The notes under the pieces: generated by a model
Told to the model about the DNA's origin: nothing
Database searches by the model: none
Seen by the model: only the letters and a program-made list of their open reading frames with translations
Shown: positions 8,116 through 15,891 of the stretch, one piece after another
Position numbering within the stretch: the first letter of the stretch is position 1
How the letters are laid out: the number at the start of each line of letters is the position of its first letter
Origin: CAYYVJ01 sp964475115
GTDB taxonomy: Bacteria; Bacillota; Clostridia; Lachnospirales; Lachnospiraceae
NCBI GenBank assembly: GCA_964475115.1
Contig: CAYYVJ010000032.1
Span: 1-20,398, forward strand
DNA: 20,398 nucleotides
Direction of reading: 5' to 3'
Program-made: the position numbers and the translations under genes

Positions 8116-8144
8116 ATCTTATATAATTTTTTGCCACTTGTCAA
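8116..8144 (-). promoter_or_regulatory. Predicted promoter of the PAS-GGDEF-EAL gene
   Basis: TTGACA (8144-8139, minus strand) and TAAGAT (8121-8116) are 17 nt apart, about 46 nt upstream of the GTG start. Confidence 0.5.
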
Positions 8145-8177
8145 TAAAATAGTACTTGCCATTGTATTGTTCTCCAC

Positions 8178-8206
8178 TTGACATTGTATTGTTTTTACCT
8201 TATAAT
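8178..8206 (+). promoter_or_regulatory. Consensus promoter of perR
   Basis: TTGACA (8178-8183), 17 nt, TATAAT (8201-8206): a perfect sigma-A consensus. The candidate PerR operator begins within the -10 box, a layout suited to repression. Confidence 0.85.
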
Positions 8207-8229
8207 ATCAATAACTATTACTATTATTA
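8203..8229. promoter_or_regulatory. Candidate PerR operator in front of perR
   Basis: A 27-bp interrupted palindrome with left arms TAATA and AATAA and right arms TTACT and TATTA, centred on CTA. It differs at only four or five positions from the site before rbr and starts at the same point of the -10 box. AT-rich and dyad-symmetric like known Per boxes; autoregulation of perR is usual in Firmicutes. Confidence 0.65.
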
Positions 8230-8248
8230 CTTCTGGGAAGGAGTGCTT

Positions 8249-8635
8249 ATGAAAACTCTAAAATATAGTCGCCAAAGAGAAGCTATTAAGCTATTTTTAA
8301 AAGAGCGAAAGGATCATCCAACTGCTGATCTGGTTTATCATAATATAAAAAAAGAATTTCCTAATATTAGTTTAGGAACCGTTTATCGAAATTTATCTCT
8401 TCTAGCTGAGTTGAAAGAAATAAATAAGATTTCATATGGAAGTAATCCGGATCACTTTGATCATGATATGCATCCACATTATCACTTTATTTGTTCAGAA
8501 TGTAACAGCATTATTGATTTAGATATACCAGAATTAGATGAAATCAATCTATCTGCTAGTACACATTTTGATGGACAGATTGATGGGCACAACCTCTTCT
8601 TCTATGGAAAATGCAAGTCTTGTGCAGAAGAATAA
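8249..8635 (+). CDS. perR: Peroxide-sensing Fur-family repressor PerR
   Basis: This 128-residue regulator has an N-terminal winged helix (TADLVYHNIKKEF, then LGTVYRNLSLL as recognition helix) and a C-terminal metal-binding dimerization domain. All five regulatory metal ligands of Bacillus subtilis PerR are present with identical spacing: His23, Asp71, His77, His79 and Asp90 (H37, D85, H91, H93 and D104 there). The structural zinc site is complete: Cys82/Cys85 and Cys122/Cys125. PerR senses hydrogen peroxide through iron-catalysed oxidation of the His ligands and then releases DNA. The start at 8249 follows GGAAGGAG with 5 nt spacing; upstream in-frame codons lack a ribosome binding site and would span the promoter. 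The adjacent rubrerythrin gene, with a matching operator, is the obvious target. Confidence 0.93.
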   Translation: MKTLKYSRQREAIKLFLKERKDHPTADLVYHNIKKEFPNISLGTVYRNLSLLAELKEINKISYGSNPDHFDHDMHPHYHFICSECNSIIDLDIPELDEINLSASTHFDGQIDGHNLFFYGKCKSCAEE

Positions 8636-8640
8636 TTAAC

Positions 8641-8669
8641 TTGACAAAGTAATTTGCTTAAGATATAAT
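8641..8669 (+). promoter_or_regulatory. Consensus promoter of rbr
   Basis: TTGACA (8641-8646), 17 nt, TATAAT (8664-8669). It lies 5 nt after the perR stop, so rbr can be transcribed separately; no terminator hairpin separates the two genes, so read-through is also possible. Confidence 0.85.
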
Positions 8670-8692
8670 ATCAGTAATGGTTACTATTATTA
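8666..8692. promoter_or_regulatory. Candidate PerR operator in front of rbr
   Basis: A 27-bp palindrome with arms TAATA and AGTAA on the left, TTACT and TATTA on the right, centred on TGG. It overlaps the -10 box exactly as the perR site does, starting two bases into TATAAT. Confidence 0.65.
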
Positions 8693-8721
8693 ATTCATAT
8701 AAAGAAAAGGAGATTTAAACA

Positions 8722-9258
8722 ATGTCAAAATACGCTGGAACTAAAACAGAAAAAAACCTTATGGATGCTTTTGCAGGGGAATCAATGGCTAGAAACAAGT
8801 ATACTTTTTATGCTTCTGTTGCCAAAAAAGCTGGCTACGAACAAATGGCTGAGCTATACTTAGAAACTGCAGAGCAAGAAAAAGAACATGCAAAAATGTG
8901 GTACAAAGAATTTCACGGACTTGGAACTCCAGATGAAAATCTAGTGGATGCTGCTGCTGGAGAAAATGATGAATGGACAGATATGTATGTTCGTATGGCT
9001 AAAGAAGCTAGAGAAGAAGGTTTTGAACAGTTAGCTCGTAAGTTTGAACTTGTTGCTAAAGTAGAAGCAGCTCATGAACAACGTTACTTGAAATTATTAG
9101 AAAGTTTACGTAAAGATGAAAGCTTTAAAGGAAATGCTCCTTTCGGTTGGAAATGTCGTAACTGTGGATATATTCACGAAGGTGACGAAGCTCCTGCCGT
9201 TTGTCCTACATGTGCACATCCAAAAGCATACTTTGAACGTAGAGCAATCAATTACTAA
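8722..9258 (+). CDS. rbr: Rubrerythrin, NADH-linked peroxide reductase
   Basis: Rubrerythrin reduces hydrogen peroxide to water in anaerobes, with electrons entering through its rubredoxin-like centre. The 178-residue protein has a four-helix ferritin-like domain (about 1-135) with di-iron ligands including Glu20 and the ExxH motifs Glu53-His56 and Glu115-His118. A C-terminal rubredoxin domain has CRNCGY (Cys145, Cys148) and CPTC (Cys161, Cys164). Length and architecture are typical and nothing is missing. The start follows AAAAGGAGA with good spacing. It lies 86 nt downstream of perR with a look-alike promoter and operator, so induction by peroxide through PerR is expected. Confidence 0.97.
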   Translation: MSKYAGTKTEKNLMDAFAGESMARNKYTFYASVAKKAGYEQMAELYLETAEQEKEHAKMWYKEFHGLGTPDENLVDAAAGENDEWTDMYVRMAKEAREEGFEQLARKFELVAKVEAAHEQRYLKLLESLRKDESFKGNAPFGWKCRNCGYIHEGDEAPAVCPTCAHPKAYFERRAINY

Positions 9259-9265
9259 AATACGT

Positions 9266-9341
9266 AAAAAGGGCTGGTTAGTAACGAGGCCACTGAAAAA
9301 CTACAAGTTTTTCAGTGGCCTCTTAGTAACCAGTCCTTTTT
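9266..9341. terminator. Long nested hairpin terminator between rbr and pepF
   Basis: About 36 base pairs close a 3-nt loop (ACA at 9303-9305). The inner arm GAGGCCACTGAAAAACT pairs perfectly with AGTTTTTCAGTGGCCTC. The outer arm (GGGCTGGTTA... with ...CCAGTCC) has a mismatch, a bulged C and a G-U pair, flanked by A5 and T6. It can terminate rbr and, in the other direction, the arg-pepF operon. It is unusually long for a simple terminator and looks like one hairpin nested in another. Confidence 0.85.
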
Positions 9342-9357
9342 TATATGAATCAATTAT

Positions 9358-11109
9358 TTATTTACTTAATTCTATAAATTCATCTATTAAATCCGCATAG
9401 CTTTGAAGACTTTCTCTCCAAAAATCAGGTTTCGTCAAGTCAATGTCTGCTATTTTTGCCACATCTTCCACTGAGCCAACTGTAGTTCCATGTAAAAGCT
9501 TCTTATATTTCTCAACAAAAGAAGAGCCTTCAGACTGATATTTAGCATATAAGCCTCTTGCAAATAGTCCGCCAAAGGCATATGGGAAATTATAAAAACT
9601 TAAGCTTGAAGAATAGTAATGTCCCTTGTTTATCCACATATAAGGATGTAAATATTCAGGATCTAAACCATCGCCATATGCCTTCTTTTGGGCATCTAGC
9701 ATCATTGCTTCCAGTTCATCACTAAACATAAATCCTGTTTCTCTCTTTTTGAATACTTCACTTTCAAATAAGAATCTAGAATAGATATCTACGATAATTT
9801 GAGTTACATCCTGTAGTTGACTTTCTATAAGGGCCATCTTTTCTTTTCCACTTGCTTCTGAAATAGCAGCATTCATAATTATTGCTTCATTAAAAGTAGA
9901 TGCTGTCTCAGCTACTGGCATACTGTAATCTGTATTCAAAGGAAGGTGATCTTCAATCAAATATCCATGATATGCATGCCCAAGTTCATGCGCTAAGGTA
10001 ATCACAGAACTTAAAGTTCCATCAAAATTAGTTAAAACACGACTTTGTTTTATAACTGAAAGATTTGAGCAAAATGCTCCTCCAACTTTTCCTTTTCGAG
10101 GAAAGAAATCAATCCATTCTTCATCAAACGCTCTCTCAACCATTTCTGCTAAATCCTTTGAAAAATTCCCAAAATGCTTCAACAGATAATCTCTTGCTTC
10201 TTCTACTGTAAATTCTCTCTGATTCCCTGAAAGTGGGGCAAATAAGTCATAGAAAGGAAGTCCATTTTTATGACCTAGAAGCTCTGCTTTTCTCTTTAAA
10301 TATTCACGAAACTTTGGCATAAACACTTGCATTTCACCTAACATAGCCATAAGGGTGTCTTTTTTCATTCTGGATATTTCCAATGTCATATCTAAAGGAG
10401 ATTCATAACCTCTCAATCCACTTATTGTGTTTACTTGAAATTTAATATTATTCAATGAATAGCTAACTGCATCTTTTATCTTATTATAAGAAGCAAGTTC
10501 CGCCTCATATGCTTCTTTACGCACCTTTGAATCAGAACTATAAGCTAAGTTACGTACCGCAGACAAGGTGATTGATTCTCCTTTGTATTCCACTTCCATA
10601 ACTGAAGCTAGGTAATCACGCATATCTTCCCATGCAGATCCACCGGACAAATCTAACTTTCCGATTACATCTTCCACATCATCAGACAAGGTATGCTTTG
10701 CAATATTCTGAATTTCTTTAAGATAGAACTTATAAGCATTTAATTTTTCATTTTTTGATATTAAATCCTCTAGTCCTTTCACCTTACCTATATATTTATC
10801 TGAAATAGCTTTCGGCTTATTTGTCTCACTCACGATTCTTTTAATCTTATCAAGTTGTGCCACTGTCTCAGTATCTGTTGTATCAACAGATTGCTTCAAA
10901 GAAGCAAATCCACCTAGTTTATTTGCAAAAACTGTAATTTCTTCTTCATATCCAATTAAAGCAAGTAAAGTTTCTTCTGGCTTTTTGCTCTCCAAACTAG
11001 AAGTATACACTTTATACTCTTCTACTTTTTGAGCAAAACTTTCTAAATCCTTTTTATAATTTATATCATCATACCCTTTGTATAACTCGTCTAACGACCA
11101 TCGATCCAT
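9358..11109 (-). CDS. pepF: Oligoendopeptidase F, M3 family zinc metallopeptidase
   Basis: This cytosolic endopeptidase cuts short peptides, typically 6-20 residues, as in peptide recycling. The 583-residue protein has the zinc motif HELGH (374-378, zinc ligands His374 and His378, general base Glu375). ETASTFNE (401-408) supplies the third ligand, likely Glu401. The PepF N-terminal helical domain precedes it, and the family signature GGAFCSNL is at 343-350. No signal peptide. The start ATG at 11109 follows AAGGAGGTAACAAC, which lies inside the last codons and stop region of the upstream lipoprotein gene. The 4-nt gap to that gene implies translational coupling. It is the last gene of the minus-strand run that begins with argC, so it may serve amino-acid salvage; that link is inferred from position only. 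Confidence 0.94.
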   Translation of the reverse strand: MDRWSLDELYKGYDDINYKKDLESFAQKVEEYKVYTSSLESKKPEETLLALIGYEEEITVFANKLGGFASLKQSVDTTDTETVAQLDKIKRIVSETNKPKAISDKYIGKVKGLEDLISKNEKLNAYKFYLKEIQNIAKHTLSDDVEDVIGKLDLSGGSAWEDMRDYLASVMEVEYKGESITLSAVRNLAYSSDSKVRKEAYEAELASYNKIKDAVSYSLNNIKFQVNTISGLRGYESPLDMTLEISRMKKDTLMAMLGEMQVFMPKFREYLKRKAELLGHKNGLPFYDLFAPLSGNQREFTVEEARDYLLKHFGNFSKDLAEMVERAFDEEWIDFFPRKGKVGGAFCSNLSVIKQSRVLTNFDGTLSSVITLAHELGHAYHGYLIEDHLPLNTDYSMPVAETASTFNEAIIMNAAISEASGKEKMALIESQLQDVTQIIVDIYSRFLFESEVFKKRETGFMFSDELEAMMLDAQKKAYGDGLDPEYLHPYMWINKGHYYSSSLSFYNFPYAFGGLFARGLYAKYQSEGSSFVEKYKKLLHGTTVGSVEDVAKIADIDLTKPDFWRESLQSYADLIDEFIELSK

Positions 11110-11113
11110 GTTG

Positions 11114-12520
11114 TTACCTCCTTATTCTATTCATGCCATCTATTTGTTGAAGCTGTAATACCATTTGGTCTTGTACCCTTGTCATTTGTTCTGTAATAAT
11201 CATTTTGGCCTCTTGTTCTATTCTTTGCAATACTTCTTCTTCACTCTCTTCAGAGCCTCTACCTGCATCTCCACTTGTTTCTCCTGCTTTTCCTTCATTT
11301 AACTGAGCACTCCAAATATGATTTATAGCCACCTCAAGTTCTACCCAAAAATTAGTAGTCTCCATAAGCTTTGGCATAACTGCGGTAGTTTCATATTGTT
11401 CTATTACATGTGTCCATTCTGGGTTTTCATAATTAGACATTCTCTTTGAAGGAATTCGCTCTGCATAAGAATAAAAATGATCCGCAAAATCATAGGAAAT
11501 AAATTTAGCCAAATCTTTTGCATACTCCTCCTCTTCCGTATATGGATTTACTATTGCTACGTAATTAATAGATATACTTTTCGTTTCTATTCCCTCTTCA
11601 AGATCTGGTATCACAGCAATACCGTAATCCAATTCTGTGGACGCAAGATCCTTTATACTTCTAGAACTTCCCAAGGTATAAATTAGCTTTCCTTCTAAAA
11701 ACTTTTGAAATACCGTATCATAAGTAATTCCTTCTGTGTCAAAATATAGTTTTTGATTTAAGTATTTATATGATGTTAACGCATCTATAACGCCTTCATT
11801 ATTAATATCTACTATTGTTCTATCATCACCATTTTCTCCACCTAATTCAAGGTGCGCTCCTGCAAATGCATAATTAAAATACAAATCTTTTACATCCCAC
11901 CAGAGAATTCCTTCTACCCCTTCATATTCAGAACTTTCAAAGGTTTGTGAAAATTCAATTATTTCTGTAAAGGTTTTAGGAGCTTCCTGAACAAACGCCT
12001 TATTATATAAGAAGAATGCTGTATCAAAAAATAGTGGATAGCCAATCAATTTATCTTGATACGTAGATGCAGACAGCGCTACCTTCGGATAATTTGCTAC
12101 GTTATAAACATTCGCATCATTCTCCAAAGCTAACCCTGCCAAATAAGCCTTTTCTATAGACTCACTATTTAAGATATATACATCTACAATACTATTTTCT
12201 TCTATATTTGCCTTATTAATCGATTCTAAATAATCTATGGTAGAAACCAACTTAGGTGTTACAATTGCATTGTTCTCTTCTCCGTACACTCTAGCCGCTT
12301 CATTCATATAACTTTCTAAAATTTCATTTGTATACCAAATATTCATTTCAATCGGTTCCGTTTTTTCTTCTAAAGAACCCTCTACCGTTTCTGTTACTTT
12401 CAAGTCTGTTTTTGTTTCTATATTACTTTTTTGTTTATTAAAGCAACCAACAAACAAGAGTATTACTAAAATTAAAACAAATATAATTACTTTTCTATTC
12501 TTCTTTAAAAACAAATTCAT
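11114..12520 (-). CDS. Extracellular solute-binding lipoprotein (MalE-like), orphan
   Basis: A 468-residue protein with a lipoprotein signal: basic N-terminus (LKKNRK), hydrophobic stretch and lipobox FVGC, with Cys26 the expected lipidated residue. The mature part resembles the cluster B/family 1 solute-binding fold of sugar ABC systems (MNIWYTNEILESYMNEAARV, LIGYPLFFDTAFFLYNKAFV, later AVIPDLEEG and IPSKRM). No permease or ATPase is adjacent, so it is an orphan in this window. Near the C-terminus a Gly/Ser/Glu linker (about 412-428, GETSGDAGRGSEESEEE) precedes a Gln/Met-rich amphipathic helix, longer than usual. Its start follows TAGGAG, 26 nt after argD, with no terminator between, so it is probably co-transcribed with the arginine genes. 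Substrate unknown; a sugar is most likely by fold, while an amino-acid or peptide role is suggested only by context. Confidence 0.82.
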   Translation of the reverse strand: MNLFLKKNRKVIIFVLILVILLFVGCFNKQKSNIETKTDLKVTETVEGSLEEKTEPIEMNIWYTNEILESYMNEAARVYGEENNAIVTPKLVSTIDYLESINKANIEENSIVDVYILNSESIEKAYLAGLALENDANVYNVANYPKVALSASTYQDKLIGYPLFFDTAFFLYNKAFVQEAPKTFTEIIEFSQTFESSEYEGVEGILWWDVKDLYFNYAFAGAHLELGGENGDDRTIVDINNEGVIDALTSYKYLNQKLYFDTEGITYDTVFQKFLEGKLIYTLGSSRSIKDLASTELDYGIAVIPDLEEGIETKSISINYVAIVNPYTEEEEYAKDLAKFISYDFADHFYSYAERIPSKRMSNYENPEWTHVIEQYETTAVMPKLMETTNFWVELEVAINHIWSAQLNEGKAGETSGDAGRGSEESEEEVLQRIEQEAKMIITEQMTRVQDQMVLQLQQIDGMNRIRR

Positions 12521-12546
12521 TTTGGCTCCTAACTACTCCTCCACAT

Positions 12547-13725
12547 TTAAGCCAATGCCCTTTCAAGCTTCTGAATCATTTCATCGACATCTGATTTTGT
12601 AATAACTAAAGGTGGAAGAAAGCGAATAATATTTGGACCAGCTGACAAAATAATCAAACCATTATCCAATGCATTTAGTATAATATTACTCACTGGGATT
12701 GTCAATTCCAATCCTTGCATCAAGCCTTTTCCTCTTCTCTCTTTAATAAATTCATATTTTTCTACTAATTCATTTAGTTTTAGCTCCAGATATCCACCTA
12801 TTTCTTTTACATTTTCTAAAACACAATTTGATTCAAAAAGTTCAAAGACTTTCGTAACAGCAGTTCCTACTAATGGATTTCCTCCATATGTGCTACCATG
12901 GTCTCCTGGTACCATAGCAGATGCCACGCTTTCCGTTGCTGCAAATGCACCTACAGGAACCCCTCCTCCCAAAGCTTTGGCTATCGTCATAATATCTGGT
13001 TTTACTCCATAATGTTGCCACGCAAACATATCCCCTGTCCTGCCCATTCCACATTGAATCTCATCAAAGATAAGAAGGATTTCATTTTCTATACAGAGAT
13101 TTTTTACTCCAACTAAAAATTCTTTTGTTGCAGGATATAAACCACCTTCGCCTTGAATCGGTTCTAATATAATAGCACATGTTTTATCTGTTAACTGCGC
13201 TTTTACACTTTCCAAATCATTAAAATCAGCAAACTTTATCCCTTGAACCATTGGCTTAAAAGCCTCTTGATACATAGGGTTACCTGTAACAGACAATGCC
13301 CCAAGGCTTCTCCCATGAAAAGAATGATTCATGGAAATAATTTCATGATCAGTATTTGCATCTTTTAAGTAAGCATATTTTCTCGCCAATTTTATAGCAC
13401 CTTCTATGGCTTCTGTGCCACTATTGGTGAAAAATACCCGGTCCATGCCAGAGGCTTTTACCAGATTTTTAGATGCTGCAATAATAGGTTCATTATAAAA
13501 CAGATTTGAAGTATGAATCAATTTATCTATCTGTGCTTTTAACCCATCATTATATTCCTTATTTCCATAGCCCAAAGCAAATACACCTATTCCCGCGGCA
13601 AAGTCCAAATATTTCTTTCCCTCCGCATTATAGAGATAGACGCCTTCCCCTTTTTCCAAAAGAATTTTATAACGATTATAGGTATGTATCAAACTCATAT
13701 CCGCTTGTTCCATATATCCACTCAT
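12547..13725 (-). CDS. argD: Acetylornithine aminotransferase
   Basis: A PLP-dependent class III aminotransferase that converts N-acetylglutamate semialdehyde to N-acetylornithine with glutamate as amino donor. Visible landmarks are NSGTEAIEGAIKLAR (cofactor phosphate binding), FHGRSLGALSVTG, LEPIQGEGG, FDEIQCGMGRTG and the Schiff-base lysine in TIAKALGGG (Lys250). The frame has an earlier ATG at 13731, but AGGAGG (13738-13733) ends only one base before it and lies 7 nt before the ATG at 13725. I therefore choose 13725, giving 392 residues. That ribosome binding site overlaps the argB stop codon, indicating tight coupling. Neighbours argC, argJ and argB make the acetylornithine assignment secure over other class III enzymes. 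Confidence 0.95.
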   Translation of the reverse strand: MSGYMEQADMSLIHTYNRYKILLEKGEGVYLYNAEGKKYLDFAAGIGVFALGYGNKEYNDGLKAQIDKLIHTSNLFYNEPIIAASKNLVKASGMDRVFFTNSGTEAIEGAIKLARKYAYLKDANTDHEIISMNHSFHGRSLGALSVTGNPMYQEAFKPMVQGIKFADFNDLESVKAQLTDKTCAIILEPIQGEGGLYPATKEFLVGVKNLCIENEILLIFDEIQCGMGRTGDMFAWQHYGVKPDIMTIAKALGGGVPVGAFAATESVASAMVPGDHGSTYGGNPLVGTAVTKVFELFESNCVLENVKEIGGYLELKLNELVEKYEFIKERRGKGLMQGLELTIPVSNIILNALDNGLIILSAGPNIIRFLPPLVITKSDVDEMIQKLERALA

Positions 13726-13736
13726 AATCATACCTC

Positions 13737-14621
13737 CTAATAAAATTTTGTTTCTGACTCATGCAAAATAGCAGTTCCAATCCCCTTATTGGTAAAAATC
13801 TCTAATAGCAAACAATGTGGAATTCTTCCATCTAATATATGAACTCTAGATACACCATTTTCAATGGCATCTATGCAATTATTAATTTTAGGAAGCATAC
13901 CTCCGCCTATATTGCCTTCTTTTAACAATGCTTTCGCCTCTTTAATAGTCAGCTCAGAGATTAAACTTGCCTTATCCGCTGGATCTTTATATACTCCCTC
14001 GATATCTGTTAGAAAAGCAAGCTTTTCTGCTTTCACTGCTCTAGCAATGGAACAAGCTGCATCATCAGCATTAATATTATAAGTATTATACTCTTCATCC
14101 ATTCCAATTGGACAGATAACTGGAAGGTAATCATTTTCTAGTAAATCAAAAATAATTTGTGGATTTACTTTATTTACTTCTCCGACATATCCAATATCTT
14201 CACCGTTTGAAAGCTTTTTTTCAACGGTTAACAAACCGCCATCTTTTCCACTAAGGCCTATTGCCTTAATGCCTAATTGTTGAACCATCTGCACTAAATT
14301 TTTATTCACTCTTCCAAGTACCATTTCAGCTATTTCCATAGTAGCTTCATCTGTAACTCGAAGGCCATTAACAAACCTTGGTTCCATTCCTGCCTTTTGG
14401 ACCCAGCTACTGATTTCTTTTCCGCCACCATGGACAATAATAGGCTTAAACCCTACAAGCTTTAAAAGTGTTACATCCTTTATAACGTTTTTCTTCAGTT
14501 CATCATTTACCATGGCACTTCCGCCATACTTTACCACAATAATCTTTCGGTTAAAACGCTGAATATATGGTAACGCCTCAATTAATACCTCTGCCTTTTC
14601 AAGCCATTTCTCCATTCCCAT
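13737..14621 (-). CDS. argB: Acetylglutamate kinase
   Basis: Phosphorylates N-acetylglutamate with ATP, the second step of arginine synthesis. The 294-residue amino-acid-kinase-family protein shows KYGGSAM (31-37) and HGGGKEI (64-70) for substrate and phosphate binding. An extra N-terminal helix (about 4-25, EKWLEKAEVLIEALPYIQRF) is present. In the known arginine-inhibited hexameric enzymes this helix builds the hexamer and the inhibitor site, so feedback control by arginine is likely here. That fits the acetyl-recycling pathway indicated by argJ, where this kinase is the main control point. GGAGG lies 7 nt before the start. Only 15 nt separate it from argJ, and its stop overlaps the argD ribosome binding site. 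Confidence 0.96.
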   Translation of the reverse strand: MGMEKWLEKAEVLIEALPYIQRFNRKIIVVKYGGSAMVNDELKKNVIKDVTLLKLVGFKPIIVHGGGKEISSWVQKAGMEPRFVNGLRVTDEATMEIAEMVLGRVNKNLVQMVQQLGIKAIGLSGKDGGLLTVEKKLSNGEDIGYVGEVNKVNPQIIFDLLENDYLPVICPIGMDEEYNTYNINADDAACSIARAVKAEKLAFLTDIEGVYKDPADKASLISELTIKEAKALLKEGNIGGGMLPKINNCIDAIENGVSRVHILDGRIPHCLLLEIFTNKGIGTAILHESETKFY

Positions 14622-14636
14622 TTTAATGCCTCCATT

Positions 14637-15857
14637 TTACGAACGATAATCTGCGTTAATTCTTACATAATCCAAAGTCAGGTCACATCCCCAAGCAATT
14701 GCTTTTTCATTCCCCATCTTAATATCAGCAACCGCCCTTACTTCTTTCGCAACCAAAATATTAGTGGCTTCTTTTTCACTATAGTCTGTTGCCATTCCAT
14801 TCTCTACTATTTTAAGCTTTCCATTTTCACTCTCAAAATAAATATCCGTTTTATCTGGATCAAAGTTTGCACCGGAGTATCCCATAGCACAAAGAATACG
14901 TCCCCAATTTGCATCATGTCCAAAAATTGCAGCCTTAGTTAAGCTGGAAGTTACAATTGCTTTGCTAAGGGTAACAGCCTGAGCTTTTGTTTCAGCACCG
15001 ATTACCTCTACTTCAAAAAGTGCCGTTGCTCCCTCTCCATCTCCCGCTATTAGTTTGGACATAGTAATCATAACCTCATTTAATGCCGCTACAAAGATAT
15101 CATAATCTTGATTCTTTGATGTGATTTCTTGATTTCCTGCCTGACCATTTGCTAACAATAAAACGGAATCATTAGTTGAAGTATCTCCATCTACAGATAT
15201 CATATTGAAGGTATCCTTAACATTTTCACTCAATGCCTCTTGCAATAATTCTTTACTTATCGATAAATCTGTAGTTACAAAGCAAAGCATAGTTGCCATA
15301 TTAGGGTGTATCATTCCAGAACCTTTACACATTCCACCAATTACTACTGTTTTATTAGCTATCTGAAATTCATAAGCAATTTCTTTTGACATAGTATCCG
15401 TAGTCATAATGGCTTCTGCTGCTAATTTACCATCTTCTAGTGTATCCCCTAACTTATTTGCTAGATTTGGAATTCCCGCACATATGATGTCCATTGGCAG
15501 TTGCTTTCCAATTACTCCCGTAGAAGCTACCAGCACTGCCTCCTTGGGTATATTTAAAGCCTTAGCTGTCTCAGATGCCATATCCACACAATATTCATAT
15601 CCGATTACTCCCGTACACGCATTTGCAACACCACTATTTATCACAATTGCTTGAGTAAATTCAGATTCCTTTACCACCTTTTGATCCCATTTTACTGGTG
15701 CTGCTTTTACTAAGTTTGTAGTAAACGTACCAGCCATTTTGCAAGGTGTCTCACTATAAATCAAGGCCATATCTTTCTTTTTCTTTTTGATTCCTGCAAA
15801 GATACCTGAAGCCCGAAATCCCTTTGCTGCTGTAACTCCACCTTCTATTTTTTTCAT
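14637..15857 (-). CDS. argJ: Bifunctional glutamate N-acetyltransferase / ornithine acetyltransferase
   Basis: Transfers the acetyl group from N-acetylornithine to glutamate, releasing ornithine, and in bifunctional forms also acetylates glutamate from acetyl-CoA. The family precursor cleaves itself before a threonine: KGSGMIHPNMATML is present, with the nucleophile Thr189 when counted from the chosen start. Other landmarks are GTFTTNLVKAAPV and INSGVANACTG. The start at 15857 (MKKIEGGVTAAKGF) follows GGAGGAAG with 4-7 nt spacing; an in-frame ATG at 15884 lacks a ribosome binding site and would add nine atypical residues. The protein has 406 residues, normal for the family. It lies 34 nt after argC in the arg operon. 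Its presence shows the acetyl-cycle version of the pathway; no separate argA or argE is seen here. Confidence 0.95.
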   Translation of the reverse strand: MKKIEGGVTAAKGFRASGIFAGIKKKKKDMALIYSETPCKMAGTFTTNLVKAAPVKWDQKVVKESEFTQAIVINSGVANACTGVIGYEYCVDMASETAKALNIPKEAVLVASTGVIGKQLPMDIICAGIPNLANKLGDTLEDGKLAAEAIMTTDTMSKEIAYEFQIANKTVVIGGMCKGSGMIHPNMATMLCFVTTDLSISKELLQEALSENVKDTFNMISVDGDTSTNDSVLLLANGQAGNQEITSKNQDYDIFVAALNEVMITMSKLIAGDGEGATALFEVEVIGAETKAQAVTLSKAIVTSSLTKAAIFGHDANWGRILCAMGYSGANFDPDKTDIYFESENGKLKIVENGMATDYSEKEATNILVAKEVRAVADIKMGNEKAIAWGCDLTLDYVRINADYRS

Positions 15858-15891
15858 ACTTCTTCCTCCACACTTAATTTTCATTCTCGGC

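Noticed and set aside
9116..9400. 94-codon frame over the end of rbr and the terminator
   Set aside because: It overlaps the rubredoxin domain of rbr in another frame and reads through the hairpin terminator, with no ribosome binding site.
13506..13727. Plus-strand frames over argD, argB, argJ, pepF and the GH112 gene
   Set aside because: They are antisense shadows of well-recognised genes, without ribosome binding sites or family resemblance.
15858..15884. Longer N-terminus for argJ
   Set aside because: The earlier ATG has no ribosome binding site, whereas the ATG at 15857 has GGAGGAAG directly upstream.
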